A stretch of 64,000 nt of DNA from Parus major (lineage: Eukaryota > Chordata > Aves > Passeriformes > Paridae). Positions 46,101 through 59,541 of the stretch are shown in pieces; within the stretch, counting starts at the first letter, position 1; every line of letters begins with the position of its first letter. The translations under genes were made by a program, and so were the position numbers. Location: positions 92,986,230 through 93,050,229 of the forward strand of contig NC_031768.1 in the NCBI RefSeq assembly GCF_001522545.3, written 5' to 3'. The notes below the pieces were generated by a model. It made no database searches and was not told where the DNA came from. It worked only from the letters and a program-made list of their open reading frames with translations.

Positions 46101-47699
46101 CTTACACACGCCAGAGCTGATTGCAGTCACCAGCACCTGATTATTCCAAGAGCATTCAGCAGCAGGATCATTTTAGTCCTCCTGTTCACTCACCCCAACT
46201 AAAGACAGATAAACTTTCTAAATATACCACTGCTTGCAACATAATTACCCTGAAGATGTTTTTTACTGTCAATTTAACACAATGGGCTTCCTTGTGGTGG
46301 GTGAAAGCTGAAGCATTTTTTTATGGACTCACAATCGCTGGGTAACAAGCAACCACTTTGCTACAGAGGCTCACAGTGGTCTCTGTAGATCAAATAAAGG
46401 TCACTTGTGCCCAGTCACATCAAGAGACCTAAGAAGAGAGGCAACACCAGGAGCTGCTCCTGAAAACTGAGCATCCACCCAAATATGTGCTGACTGTAAG
46501 ACCTAAGGCCGAAAAAAGCATCCTAAAGTCTAACCTTTGCCAGCAAGGAAATTTATTTCCAACCATAACAATGGATTCATTTAGTAATGTGCTTCATCAA
46601 ATGCCAGGCAGCAGGTGGAAATAGGTCAGGGCTCAGAGGAAAACTCTCAGAAAACAACCAAAACATTTTTAAGTGAAAAAGTCCACAGAAGCTTGTTTTT
46701 TCTCTCTCCTCTCCCCCAGTCCTTTTGATCATGATTTGGGCTCACAGGTTCATCTCCCAGAAAAGACTGGAAAAAAAACCTTCACCAAAATCTCTTCAAA
46801 TCAAGTGAATTTTCTCAGCATAAAGCCTGGGTTGTTTTTTGGGTTTTTTTTTCATTTCTGGCTAAATAAAAAGAATTTCAGAACTGCAGGGCAGTTTGCT
46901 TTATTTCTACATAACTGAAAAGTTGAGATTTATTTGATCTGATCTCCAAGTGAAGTGCAGAGGGAAAACAGGATACTGTATCTGGCAGCAAATATGTGGC
47001 AATCACGCAAAGTAAACTCTTGATATATCTGTAATCTCTTAGTTGGCTTATCCCTGCTTCAGTTTAAGGCTCTGGAAAAAGCTACCAAACCTCTTCATGT
47101 GAAGTGTGAGATGGAACTTATTAGTCATGGCAATTTGCTTCTTATGGGATGCTGAGAGCCAGAGAGCACAGTGTACTGAGAAAAACAAAACTAGAATCCT
47201 GAGTCTCTTGGTCCTCCTTAGAGTTACCAGTGAGAAGAGAGCTCCAGGTTAGTTTAACACACAGAAGTTAGACATGTGAAGGAAAGCATGAAGAGAAGTC
47301 AGGTTTACAAAGCTTTAGGGTTTGGCTCTTGACAATCTTTTTGGGTTTTGTTATCTTCAGCCCATAGTACACAAATACGTTTCCCTTAAATCCATTTAAT
47401 CTGAGGGATAAGAAAGCTGGTTTCAGATTGTTAAGGGGATGAATTCTAGAAAACCAGAGGTACTTCCAATCTCTTCTCCAGGTATCATTTTTCCTGCACC
47501 TTTTTCTTGTTATATTTTAGTTCCCAGGTGACAAGACACTATTCACTGAGAAAAAAAAATGGACTCATTTATGCCTATTTATATTTTCAAAAATCACACA
47601 GTGTTCCCTCTGTTCTTCCTACCTCATTCTAGACAGATGAAAAAAAATCTTATTTCAGGCAGACAGAACATATACAGAGGTGTTCCACATACTCACACA
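43180..47699. other. Intergenic, no gene recognised
   Basis: Open frames here (for example 45346-45729 - strand, 127 codons) have no family features. The sequence at 45853-45905 faintly resembles a CR1 end in reverse but is too weak to call. Confidence 0.55.
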
Positions 47700-48370
47700 T
47701 CCACTTTGGCAAAAGTGACAGATTTCAGGGTATTTGGCAGACACCTAAAAACGCCACCAAGGCATATGGGGCTTCAGAGAAGCAGCAGGATGAACCAGGA
47801 GCTCCCTCCTCATCCAAATAGCCAGAGTCTCACCTGAATCCCACAGGAAGTGCCCAAATTTTCAGCCAGCAGGGCAGCTTGGCCACCACACATGAGTTTG
47901 GCCCTTTGTCCGGGCTTCAGGAGAGCTCAAGGGAACCATGGCCACCAGCTCTTACCTCAACAAGGGCTGCAGGGAGTCCAGTCCCCTTCTCTGCTCCTCA
48001 GGAACAGCTCCTCAAGCCCTTGCCTGCTCCTCACAGCTGCTCCCCATGCCCTGCCTATGGGGTGCCCTCCTCTCCCTTTCCCTCACAGCTGTGGGCCCAG
48101 ATTACTTTCTGTCCAAACACCACCACGTAACCTGCGCATCCACATAGGCTGAAACCTTGTGCAGAGGCTATGCTGCCTTGGGGTAGGGCAGAATGGCCTT
48201 TTTTGCAGGGCAGGAGGGTCAGGGCAGGGTCAGAGCCATGTGAAGTGGTGCTTTGGCAACTCAAGAGTGCTTGAAAACAGCTCTGTTTCCCTCCCTGCCC
48301 TGCTCAGGCCATGACAGCTCCGGTGTCTGGTGCGCTGCTAGCAGCTCCACCCTACCCAGGCTGACAAAAA
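47700..48370. other. GC-rich patch with overlapping frames
   Basis: A locally GC-rich stretch in AT-rich DNA. Three overlapping + strand frames are open across 47850-48152. The one starting at 47938 has a good start context (accATGG) and encodes 69 residues rich in Ser, Leu and Cys, without a recognisable domain. CpG dinucleotides are sparse, so it does not look like a CpG-island promoter. An old GC-rich repeat such as an LTR is an alternative. Confidence 0.3.
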
Positions 48371-51115
48371 TAACCTGAGTCAAGTTTTCCTTGTTTTTTA
48401 ATTGCCTTTTGTTTCAAATGTGGAGTGAAACACCTCGTATGTCAGGGTGTCCTTTGTAGGGCAAAGTAAGGTGAAATTGCCAGCCATGAGGGTGAGCTGT
48501 GTCAGCTTAGCAAGAAGCTGCTTCAGACCACCAGTGGGACCTTCACCACGAGCCCATTTCTCACAGTAAGATTTCATCCATCTTACTGCACATCCACATG
48601 TTTTAGGGTGAAAAAAGGGCCAAACCAAATTTCAGAGAGATTTGGTTTCCCTCAGTTTCAAGTTATTTAGTAAAAAGGTGAAAAAATTGCAAGTTTTCAT
48701 TTGGCTTTGTTGACCATTCTTTTTAGCTTCCTGTCTTTTGTCTCCTTTTTACTTTAAAGGACAGGCAAATATTTTTTGAAACAGCTCACTTAGCTGGAAA
48801 GTAAAGGAAGAGGCAGTGAGAAATTCTAAGTTAAATGGAAAAAATATTTTTGGCAAACTTTAAGGAAAACACTTTTAAATGTTGATCACTCTTTAAAGTG
48901 AATTCCTTTAGCTAATTACCTTAACTCTTTTCCTGAGTTATGAAACAAGCTGGACAGCAACATATGGACAGAGAATTGTACTCAGCTGTATCTAGCATTT
49001 CTCTGTAAATGATAATAATAAATGTAAATAGCCCTCAGTTCCTGCATTTCCTTCCTTTTCCTCAGTTAAAATGATGTTGAAGGGGGTATCAGGCTAAATT
49101 CACAACTCTGCTGAGAATGTGACCACAGCCTATGAGGAATAAGTATGGTGCATAACCAGGGGCTCTCTTATGTAGTTCTTAGCTTAGAAAAGATGAAGCA
49201 GGTTAGACCTAGGAAAGAAACACAGACAGTAGAGATGTTAGCCCTCCTCACACTTCAGAGTAGTCCATGAAGAGTTGTGTTACCTTGCTCCAACATGGGT
49301 ATGCTTATATTGAAGGCCACATTTTGCAATTTCCTAGGAAGCAGAGCAGAGAGCCAGAATCAGCATCCCTATCTACCAAAATGACCGTAGAGATATTCCA
49401 GTACCTCAGGAAGCTCTATCCTCCATAGCATCCAAGAAACAACAAATAAATGCTCCACAGTCTAGTGCAGGCTCACTCCAGACATCTTTTTTTTCAAGGA
49501 AGAAATTTAAGAAGGGAGGATTTTCTTGTATGACTTTCCTTGTCTCCCAGTTGTCTCAACACATTTTTGTTCTTCCTGACAGAAAAAAAATCACTGACCC
49601 ATCTGTCAATGCCATCTCTGCTTCAGTGAGCTGCTTCACGCATTTGTTCACAGAGGGCTGAATAATGGACTAGCGCCAAAGTCCTAATCAAGAGGAAAGC
49701 TACGAGTAGCTACAGCTCCTCAGCATTATACATGTTTCTGAGTGTGACTGATTAAGACTGTTGTTTGGAACAGGGGAACTGTGTCAGAGGTGCCACATCC
49801 CATAAATTAGTTTAAGCTGAGGTAATGTATGCGCCAATATACAGCAATATGTCTGCTAGCTCAACAAGTTTGGCAGGCAAATGTCTGGGAAAACAAGACC
49901 ATTTTCAGGCATTTAATCTAACTAAGACATAGTGGCACAACTGAGGAGACCCTTACAGGAAAAGCTTTGCATTTTATTTCTTTTTTGAGGAGAAAGAAAA
50001 TATCTGAAAAAAAATGCTGGTGTCCAGACTCAGTTAAGTCAGACAGGAAGAACGGTCTAGTTCTCAAAGCAAAGCACTTGCCACTAGGGACTCCTGAGTT
50101 TTAATCCATCCCCTCTGTAGCCTCTGTAGTGTTCTAAAGAAAAGTCATTTAATTCTAGTCCAGACAGTGAACTTTGTATGCTGCTGAGCAGATTAGTCAT
50201 ACAAGTGTGTTCTTTTCTGTGGGACTACTCATGTGAGGAAGTTATCAATGGGGAGAGGGGGAGCAAATCTGGCCCTCTGTATGGAGTCACACAGAGGGAG
50301 AAAAAGCTACCACAAGTTTTAATTGGTCTGGCCTCCTTGGAGGAAAAACTATCTACTGTAATGCTGGAAGAAATTGTAAGAAAATTAAGGGACCTTTCTG
50401 ATAGGAAGATCTGTTAATCGGAACAGCAGTCTTTTAAGTAACAGAAGTTTATTGACTGTTTCAAATACAATTAACTGGACTAAGGAATTGCAAATGCAAG
50501 GAATCAAATAAACCCATTTCACCAGAAACATTGAGTAAATGAGTCAGTAGAACTTTTGTGTTTGTAGCACCCATCATTTCTTACAGCAGGTGACTGAGAT
50601 ACCATACTTGCTGGAAATGCAACCAGAGAAATGAACCCAACCAAAAGCCACCTAGAAATGTCATTTTTCTTTTGAACCAGAATTGGAGTGTAGTTTTGGA
50701 GGCTTGTAGAACCTCAACTAGAACTAGACCCTCTCAAAATTTACTTCAGTTAATTGGAAGGGGGAGGTAATTTTTTTCATGCTGAAGTTCTGTTCCACTG
50801 AATCTTTTCCAGCAACTGACTGTTGTGAGTCAGTGCAAGAGGTTAACAAATTATTAGTGGTCTGAACTGAAACTGAGCAGGAACAATTTCAGTTCCAGAT
50901 TAACCTGAACTGGAAAGGAGGTAAAAAAGCAACTTGCTTGGCCTCCTGATGTGACAACATCCTTGCTGACGCTACAATTTCCTAATCACATTGATTTACC
51001 TGAAGGGAAATCTGATGTGAAGCAATCATAGGAAACCATGTTTTATTCAGCATTTATAACCTTTCTGTTACTGTCAGTAGATTATCTGTGTCTTCACTAC
51101 TTGTCTTTTGTGCAG
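48371..51115. other. Intergenic, no gene recognised
   Basis: AT-rich, without recognised exons or repeats. The frame at 50178-50417 has no signature. Confidence 0.6.
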
Positions 51116-51351
51116 AGGATCCCAAAATTAAACTTTATGAATCCAGGGAGACAGTGGTTCATTCTTCTGTAAGAAAAGTTAGATGCCATGCAGAGAATCC
51201 AAAGCAGGTTGGGAAGCAGGATGTGGGAATTTCTGATGCCAAACCAATTTTCTGCCCTAACCTACCTGTACAGCTCAGTAAAGTGATAGTGTTCTCGGTA
51301 CCTGCAAAAGACCTGCTTTTCTCCTTAAGGAGCCCCACAGGCAGGTCCTGA
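51116..51351 (+). pseudogene. Weak candidate for an orphan Ig-like exon
   Basis: An acceptor-like pyrimidine stretch ends in 'cag' at 51113-51115. It is followed in phase 1, the usual phase for Ig exons, by a frame reading E-D-P-K-I-K-L-Y-E-S-R-E-T-V-V and then V-R-C-H-A-E-N-P-K. The P-x-I-x-L-Y opening and a cysteine about 20 residues on resemble the start of a C-type Ig domain, and the opening is loosely like the CD200R1 second domain (P-R-L-S-L-Y). No core tryptophan, second matched cysteine or phase-1 donor is visible. It may be a decayed exon of a CD200R-like paralogue or a chance frame. Confidence 0.15.
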
Positions 51352-54300
51352 GTAATTCAGCCCTCAAGAATACTGTTTTCAAGAGCACATCTTCCTCAGC
51401 CAGGCAATACTCATGTGTATTTTGTGCCAGTGATGATATACAAGTAGAGGTTCAATTTTTCCTTCTTCACTGACCCCTCAGATTAGGACTATTGCATAGA
51501 TTTTCTGGATTGTGATTTTCAGTAGTCTAGACCTGAGATGGGCTGCAAAAATGTGTTTTGCCAGGACAGGAGAGTGTATGACTGAAACACTACATGGCTC
51601 TGCATCCCAGTTATACCTTGCATAAGACTGATGTTGCTTTTTTTTTTTTTGGTATTAGCACATTGATTATGACAGCTAGATAACTCATAACCAGAATATT
51701 CTCAGAGAAGAGAGGTTGGGGAGAAGAACATGTGAAGGTGAACCTAGTCCATGAATACACTGCTTTGTGCTGTGGATAATAAAAGCTGTTAGCTCACTTG
51801 GAATTTACTAAAGTTATAGTGTACTGGAGGACATGTATCATAGTTTATTCATTCTTTCCATACCAGAGAGGCCTCTCTCTGAGCAGAGCTTAGTCCATTT
51901 TCACTCTGGAAATATTCCCCTTTTAGAAGCCCATGACCTGGGAGGGTGATTGTTCTTATTTAGGGGGGAAAGAAAAGAAAACCTCCATGAATTCCAAGGA
52001 TTTAGTGTCACTGGTTGTGTTGTATTATCCAGAATCAAAGAGCTTAATCACCATTTACACTAAAGCCTTTAGCAGTGCTCAGGCAGAAAATTGTACTGTC
52101 TCCTGCTCTCATGTTCCTGCAGTCTTACATTGTCAAGAGCTTTAAAGTGCCTGGGAGAGGCACAAGGGCACGAAGATGAGGCTTGCAGTTTTTACAAGCC
52201 TGGTTACAAAGGACAGCAGAGAAATCCACAGCCCAGGTTTAGGCCTTGCCTCTAGAGAGCTATGGTGGCACTGTCCAGATACCAAAACTACTTCAGAAAC
52301 AGTTTAATGTGGAAATCTAGTTGGACTAATTGACCTTGATGAGAAGATGAGACTCCTTCATACATGGGACTGGCTTACATCTCTCTGCAGAGTACTATTC
52401 TTGAAGCATGCTTGTGCATTATGTGGCAGAAATTACATTGGGTTATTCAGTCCAAACTCAGATGGGGCACGAGGGACCTCATACTCTTCAAGGATTAAGT
52501 CACAGAAAGATCCCACAGCCATACAGCATATTCAGATATGCATCATGGAATTAACATGCATATTAGCATATATGAGCATATAGGAGACTGAGATCTGCAA
52601 CTGGAAAGGCAATTGCTGGACAGCCTGAAGAACAGGACTGTGCTTAGCATTCAGAAGTGTTAGACCTGCTTGGAATTTGTAAGGGAAAATGAATTAAAGT
52701 AGAGGGCAACAACTGTATGTTTTGTGCAGCACTTGGCTGCACTGCCAGTGAAAGGAAAAACAGACTCAAGTTCATAAGCACTTCACGATCCCTTGCTTTG
52801 TTTTCCCTTCCCTCACCCTAACACCTTCCAAATTACCTTATTAATATAAACCACTCATTCATTACACAGAGGTTTAGTATTTGCAGGAGTTTTAGGGAGG
52901 AGTAATAGTTACACAATGGCATTTGCAGCTGATTTACATTTGTTTATCCAACAGTGTTTTCAAGTCTCTTGCCCAAAATCCAAACAGATGCCCTCTCAGG
53001 AAATGCAGTGTCTAAAGAATGCTCACATGTCTGAAATTTTAATTGCAGAAAGATCAGGAAGTTCAGACTGAAGGTTTGCAGAGCAGCTCTAACCCCTTCT
53101 CCCTGGGTGTATCACATTGTTAAAACAGGGTCTTTCACAACATAATCATGCAGAATGGACAACTCGGCTTGCTGTTTGATATGTAGAACATTGCAAAGAA
53201 CATTTCTGTCACCTCAAAATAACTTCTTTATTACATTTAACTACTTCTTTACTACCTTTTGGAATCATTAGGAGTGCTAATAATTTTCTGAAAATTCAGG
53301 GTTTCTGAAAAACCCTGCAGAAATAGTTACAAGGGAGTCCTCATGTCTAAAGTAAGGACATAAACTCAATAAGGTGCTAAGTACATTCATATCTTGAAGA
53401 ACATTGGTGGATTCACTGATTAATGCATTCATTTCAGTTTAGGGATATCTTTTAATAGTGCCCAGGTGAGTATCAGGACCCCACACATGAAGGAGGGGAT
53501 TGATTCCAAGTTCTTCTAACATTGTTGCAGGGTTGTACAGAAGTCAATAAAGTAGGTTGTCATGAATCACTTTTAGAGCTGACAAAATAATGTGAACAAC
53601 TGTTTCAAGATGAGTTTGATCACTTCATGAAGAGTGAAAGACTAGGGGATAATATTAAAAGAAACAGGTTTAGAGAGTCTGCAAATCTTACCCATCACTG
53701 TGGTCCTCTTTTCCTCTACACTCATTTGGTTTATGCATCAGTGACTCAGTTCTGTAACGGCATGGTTAATGTATGCACTCATCAGGGAAAGCACTCTGTC
53801 TCGGCTTAAAATATTCTGGAGAGGCCAGAACATTAAAAACAACAAAAACACAATGAAAAAGGATACTCTCAGTATCAGTGTAACTGGGTAAGCCATCAGC
53901 TGTGATAAAAGCAAATCCCTGATGTTGAGTGGAATTTAACACAGTTTTGTTCCAGATTCGGATTTTGAACCTTCTCCACGTGAATGTAACAGTGCTTTGA
54001 TCAAGCATAAAGTGTAAATGCAATACAATAGATATAAAGCCTGATTTGATTTAATTACATTTTGTCTCCTAGGTACTAGCTTTACCTCTTCTTTCCCATC
54101 TCCCAGTGTTAAAATATCTTGTCCTTAAAAATATTCCTGCACAAATGAAAATAAGATTATTAGAATCAGAGGGAATGTTAGTCTCCTAGGGAATGATATA
54201 CTGATTTTACAGTACACTACATCTCATGAAATTTAGTTTAAATATAATATGCAGCAGATGTATGTTGCATGTTGCTTGTTGCATGTGTTTCAAAGGGATG

Positions 54301-57071
54301 TCAACCTTTTGACTGTATGTGTCAGTCTCTCCTTCACTGAAGACTTTGAGCCAGGAAGATTTTCTTGAAGGTAAGCACTAGCTAATAGAGTTAAGGACTG
54401 TGAAATCCTAGGCCACATAGAATGGAAGACAAGTAATGATCATAGATTTTTCTCTGCAAAATGTCTGTTTACATAGGTAGCAACTCACGGGTTGCACAGA
54501 ATCCTGAGACTCTCCAAAGGTCCACACAAACCTACATATTTCCACAAAAATAATGTATATACCAGACAGCTATTGATGGAGCGTTTGTGTGCTGGGTATT
54601 GGGTATTGGGGAAAATATTGCTCAAACATTTTTCTTCTGACTAGACTCCTGTGATTAATTTTTACCTTTTTAGTGATACTTTATTCCCTAACTCACTTAG
54701 GCAAACAGCCTGTTTTAGCAATCCAGAAAAGTAACAAAATGTGATTAGAACTTGGTACAATAGAAATTTGCTTTCTTTCCAGAAGAAGGAGAAAAAGAGA
54801 AATTCAGTGAGTGTTGGTAGAAGTGCCTCTTGTTTGAATTACTGAAGTCTGATGTAATGCACCTTGGCTCTCCCTCCCGACTTGGGAGCAGTTCAGGCTG
54901 CTGTTCCTGCCTGCAAATATTCAGAGCAGGCACCATAAAGGCATATGTGAGCTCATACCCAGGGAGAGGTTTTGGCTGAGGTCAGGGCAATGATACAGAC
55001 TCCACTGCAGTGTTACCTTGTTAATTGGGATAAATCAATTGTGGTGATTGGAACTGTGGAACAGCAATCAAGTCCAGATTATAAATCAGATAAGATAAAA
55101 ACCTGTCTAGTTCTTCCAGATTTTCCTCTCCCAAGCAATTTTAAGTATAAAATAAAATAAACACCAAACATAAACACTTTGTCTGAAAAGCTTGTCTAAA
55201 TGCCACTTTGTAAGGCAGAGGCCTGTATCACCTTGGCCAGGAGCCTTCTTTAACAGATCCCATTTTTATTCACATGAATATTCCAGGGTCCTGTGGTTAA
55301 ATCCAGAATAATTCAGAGGGAGTTTTTCTAGTGTTTACATTAGGACAAGAATTTGCACTGAGCAGTAAGTGCATTCCTTTAAAGTTTTTGTTTAGCAGCT
55401 AGTTTAACAGCTTTCCACATGCTTCTTCCCTGCTATGAAAGCTGCACAGGAGCAGTGTAAATCCATCTCAATGCTACTTTAGCTTTAGGGTTCAGTCATC
55501 CATAGATTGCACAGTGCTCCTTGCTGCAGAACATGCTGCAGTTGGAGCTGTTAGTGCTTGTTATGATACAGGTGTTCACTATGACAAGAGGGAGCACAAA
55601 ACAACCAAAGACATTTAGGACTAACCAAGTTTTGTTTATCACAAATTAGAAATGCTGAGAGGTGATAGGCTCCCTATGTTTGTAGTAATTCCTCTCATCC
55701 GTCCTTCCTTTTGACAAAATGCTCCTGTAATCTATTTTTTCACGGTGCTTCTGAAAACAGCTGGATGGTTCCATTTTTTCTGCTTTTCTGATGGAGCATG
55801 GCTGCAGAAAACCTTCATCACCTTGGCCTTTGGCTAAATGAACAAACTGACTCTGGCAGTAGCCGCTTCAGACAATAAAGATAATATGCTATCAGAAACT
55901 AGAAGCTCTGAAGGAGCAAATAAAAGAGAAACAAGCTACCAAGTCTAGATAAACAGACACACCAAAAGTCCTGATGGGACCAAAGGACAGAATGGATGAA
56001 CTGCAAATGAAACAATGGGCTTCTTTTATGCATGACAGTTTCTGTGATGGATGACTAGAACACATAAGTTCTGATTTACCTGCTCATTTCCTAGGACTTA
56101 AAGAAGTGTTTATTATGTCAGAATGAGAAATAATGCATTGAACTTAATTGAAGCATTCATTATATGAATCAATGGCACACACTTGCCTGTAATACTGTAT
56201 TCTCCTCCAAAAGAGCCACAGAGGACTCACCAGAGTTAAGTAACAAATGTGACTAGGAGCAGAAAGTTTTTGTACAGGGGAGCCTGAGGCTATTGAGGTC
56301 AGAATGAAGATGCTTAAGAAAAACCAGGAAATTATCCAAAACCATTACACTATTACTGAATAATGGATGAGTGCCACCAAGGCTTTGTAAATCTGTACCA
56401 TCAGTTTTGAGTACCACAGACTTAATCCTATTGCTGCCATATATGTGCAGTGATTTTGGGAAATGTTAAACTTGGGGCAAATTTAGCCCAGATTAACATC
56501 AAACTGAAAAGGTGAGTAGTATGCTGTGAAGTCCAGTTCACATCTCAGAGAGAAGAAAATAAGAAGCCAGGCAGCCACTGTAGCCAGGAATTTGGTGGCA
56601 TGCAGGAAGGATTTGAAAATTTCATAGGGGAAAAAAATCCACACAGAGGCAGAGGAGGTGACTGAGAGAATGGGGTATTCCTCAGCAATGGAGGGAAAAA
56701 GGTGGAAGGACAATTTCAAGTGACAGCCAGAATTTAGTCTTGACTAGTGATACTATAGCAGCTTTCCTGAAGCAATTAATAGGTGCAACACATGGATACA
56801 AAGTATCAGAATAGGCTTAACTAATTCTATGTGTCATTTCTTACAGTTTTGGAAATAAGAAATTGATTACAGGAGACAAAATGCAGTAAAACAAATGATG
56901 AAGAGAAATACACTTCCCAAGTAGACTGCCTATGATTTCACAGATTATTTTGAAAGAATTTAAATAAGCTAAAATTAAAGACAGTATGATAATTGTGGAA
57001 ATCAGGTAAGTCCAATTCTGTATTTAGTTACACCAGTTATTATTTTATTATCTTCTTGTTGCTTTCTCCTG
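51352..57071. other. Intergenic, no gene recognised
   Basis: AT-rich. It contains a short perfect inverted repeat (arms 53297-53304 and 53310-53317) and repetitive TGCATGTTG-like words around 54255-54285. No supported gene. Confidence 0.6.
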
Positions 57072-57078
57072 TGGTATA

Positions 57079-57282
57079 GGTATGATTGAATGGACAATAA
57101 ATGCATCCAGTAAACCTTGTTTCTTGTCACACTTCTCAGTAGATGTTCTACAAACTTTACCAGCAAAAGGAAGAGTCACTGCAGGAAGCATAAGGGAAAA
57201 TAAAGCCTCTTTGGAACAGCTCACTGACAGCAATAGAACAAGCTCAGCTGTAAATCAAAGGGGAGTCCTTATTATAAAATAA
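57079..57282 (+). pseudogene. Weak candidate for a V-type Ig exon remnant
   Basis: A pyrimidine-rich tract ending in 'ggtatag' precedes an open frame of 66 codons. It starts M-I-E-W-T-I-N-A-S-S-K-P-C and is followed by a serine- and leucine-rich part ending at a stop. The W-T-I then cysteine spacing is like M-L-R-W-T-I in the CD200R1 V domain (nine versus ten residues), but the rest does not match and no E/D-x-G-x-Y-x-C motif is present. Chance similarity is quite possible. Confidence 0.12.
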
Positions 57283-59307
57283 AGCAGTGTTCTACTGCCC
57301 AAACACAGCTGAAAGGAACTGTTATATAGTGCATTGCATCATAACCAGGGAGCTTCTGTCACCCTATCTATAGCAACAGCCTTGAATATTGTGGTCCAAA
57401 TTATCTCATTTGCTACACATGCCCAATGATTTTCAGGGCTTTAATTTGGGGAGATTTGGCCCAAAATAAGATAAAACTAAAAACTTGAAAATTTTGCCTC
57501 CTTCTCTACAAAAAAAATTTTCTCACTGCAAAGCAGCTGCCTTTCAAGTGCCTTCATACAGTAGTTTAATTCCTTGCCAGTGAAGTCAGGCTGTAATCAT
57601 GGCAGCTGGGAGTGTAAACCTTCGACGTATGAAAACATCCAGGCTGATAAAGCAGATTGTTGTGCAAGTCCATATGTGGTGTGCCTGTGTATACATTAAG
57701 CATGAAAGTGTGTGGCTTTAGGGTGGGAGCGAGGCAGAGGAGAACAGCCCAGGAAAACCTTCACCAGAGAAACTCTGGGTAAGCTTCCAGCTGGATCCCA
57801 GCACTGCAGGCACCCCAAGGACACACAAGGGTCACGGGGCAAGGAGGCAGAGAGGATGGGAAGGGATAATCCAGCAAATGAACTTCACCCAGTGTCGACT
57901 GGCTCTGGCATAATACAGCAGTGATGTCCCTCAAGGGAAAAAGCACTAATTCCAGCCTGACCTTGTTCTAAACACTGCATTTGTTGCGTAGAGAATAGCA
58001 CAGGAGATGGGTCTTTTGCTCCAGTGAATGCAGGGTCTGGGGCCCAGGAGCAGGCAGCACACCTATCTACAGAGAAGGGGAGAGGGACAGTCTCCCTTTA
58101 GTAATTTTTAGTCTGGCATTAGGTCAAGCTTTTCCTCATCCTTTTCCAGGGAAATTGGAGCCTTCATTCCTTCCTTTCATTAAAATAAATTAATGTATGA
58201 TTGATGATCCTGGAGCCTGATATCTTCCATGTGTTTAAAGATTAGCTATAGCAGTGGCTACTGCCAACAGCACATGCTGATGTGTTGCAGCTCTAATCTC
58301 CAGGGTCCTTTTTAAGGGTAAGAAGCCCATTTCCATGGCCTAGTCAGCCACTGCCCTCTTCAATTCTGTGAAGGTACAAGCACAGCAGTGATTTTGCGAA
58401 GACAGCTCTTCACCCCTCAGGAATCAAGCTGTGACCCACCCGCTCATCCCAGTGAAGTTGCTGAGTGAGTCGGGAGCAGTGACGTAGTGATTTGCACAAT
58501 GGTAGGTGCAAGAAAGCACAGGCAAAATTGAGGTCAAAATCCACAGAGCAATTAAAAGCTTTGCCCTTACCAACCAGCAACACTGTTATGCTCTGAGAAT
58601 GAGTGGCTCCTCCAGAGTGCCTTTTGGAGAGGGTACTGAACTGAATCTGAACAGAAAACCATTTTGAGCTCCTATTTTTTCGTCTGAGACCACACAGGAA
58701 ACTATTATGATGATTTTGCTGAAGCTGAGCCAGGATGAGCAAACGTTGAATTTCTGGTTCAGAATAACAGAACAGGACTTGACAGCTTTACCAGGGACCT
58801 TTCTGCATGGGAACAGCTTGTTTCTAGCAGGCCCTGAACCTCACAGCTTTAGGCATTCATCAGCTTTCCCATCTGTTTTTGCCCAAACGTGCACTGTGAT
58901 GCTGCTTTGCTCTGCAGACCTTTGCTGAGGGCTGTTTGCCACAGCAAGTTTTTCACCTGTCTAAATTGATGCTCCTTACTGGAGAAACCTGCCAAAGTTT
59001 TTATTCCTCTGTCTGAAATGTCCTGTAAGGCAGCTGAGATCCTTGTGTCTGCTCCTTCCAGTTCAATCACCTGTATACAGCCTTGAATGCACCTTGGATC
59101 CCAGATATAGATATGTATGTTCCTACACTGTACAGGCACAGGTTAATCAGGGAAGGCAGAGAAGCCCCTAGTCCTTTGACACTGGTGAGCCAGATTTTCC
59201 TTGTCCTGCCAAAATACTGTAACTACCCACTGTTGTGCTTAGCTCAAATTTTTCCTGCTCAAAAAGTCAGATTTAGAAAGGTATAGAGAAATAGTCATGC
59301 AGTATTG
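57283..59307. other. Intergenic, no gene recognised
   Basis: The frames at 57712-57924 (+) and 58410-58742 (-) have no family features. A mildly GC-rich part lies at 57700-57900. Confidence 0.55.
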
Positions 59308-59541
59308 CTAGAAATTTAAGTAGTACTGCAGCCCTAGCAGAGAAGCAGATGGACAAACTCTTCCCTGTCCTGAGGCTTGGCAGGTAAAGCCATCCTCGCT
59401 GCAATGATGGCCCCCAGCCTTTGTTGACACACTGATAACAGCAGTGCCAGACAACATCTCTGTGAACATCATGCTATTTTGCCACATATATACTGTGTCA
59501 TCCTTATCCTGAGGTCCAGAGCAGCCCCAGTGTGGCCACAC
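59308..59541 (-). repeat. Unidentified interspersed repeat, copy 1 (LTR-like?)
   Basis: It shares a core with a site about 970 bp away: 59406-59432 and 60378-60404 match at 25 of 27 positions in the same orientation. On the - strand the core reads 'gtgtcaacaaaggc' followed by a G-run and then diverges. A TG-initiated, locally GC-rich segment is compatible with an LTR edge, but I cannot name a family. The frame on the - strand is open for 77 codons and contains the shared peptide V-S-T-K-A-G-G. Confidence 0.35.
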
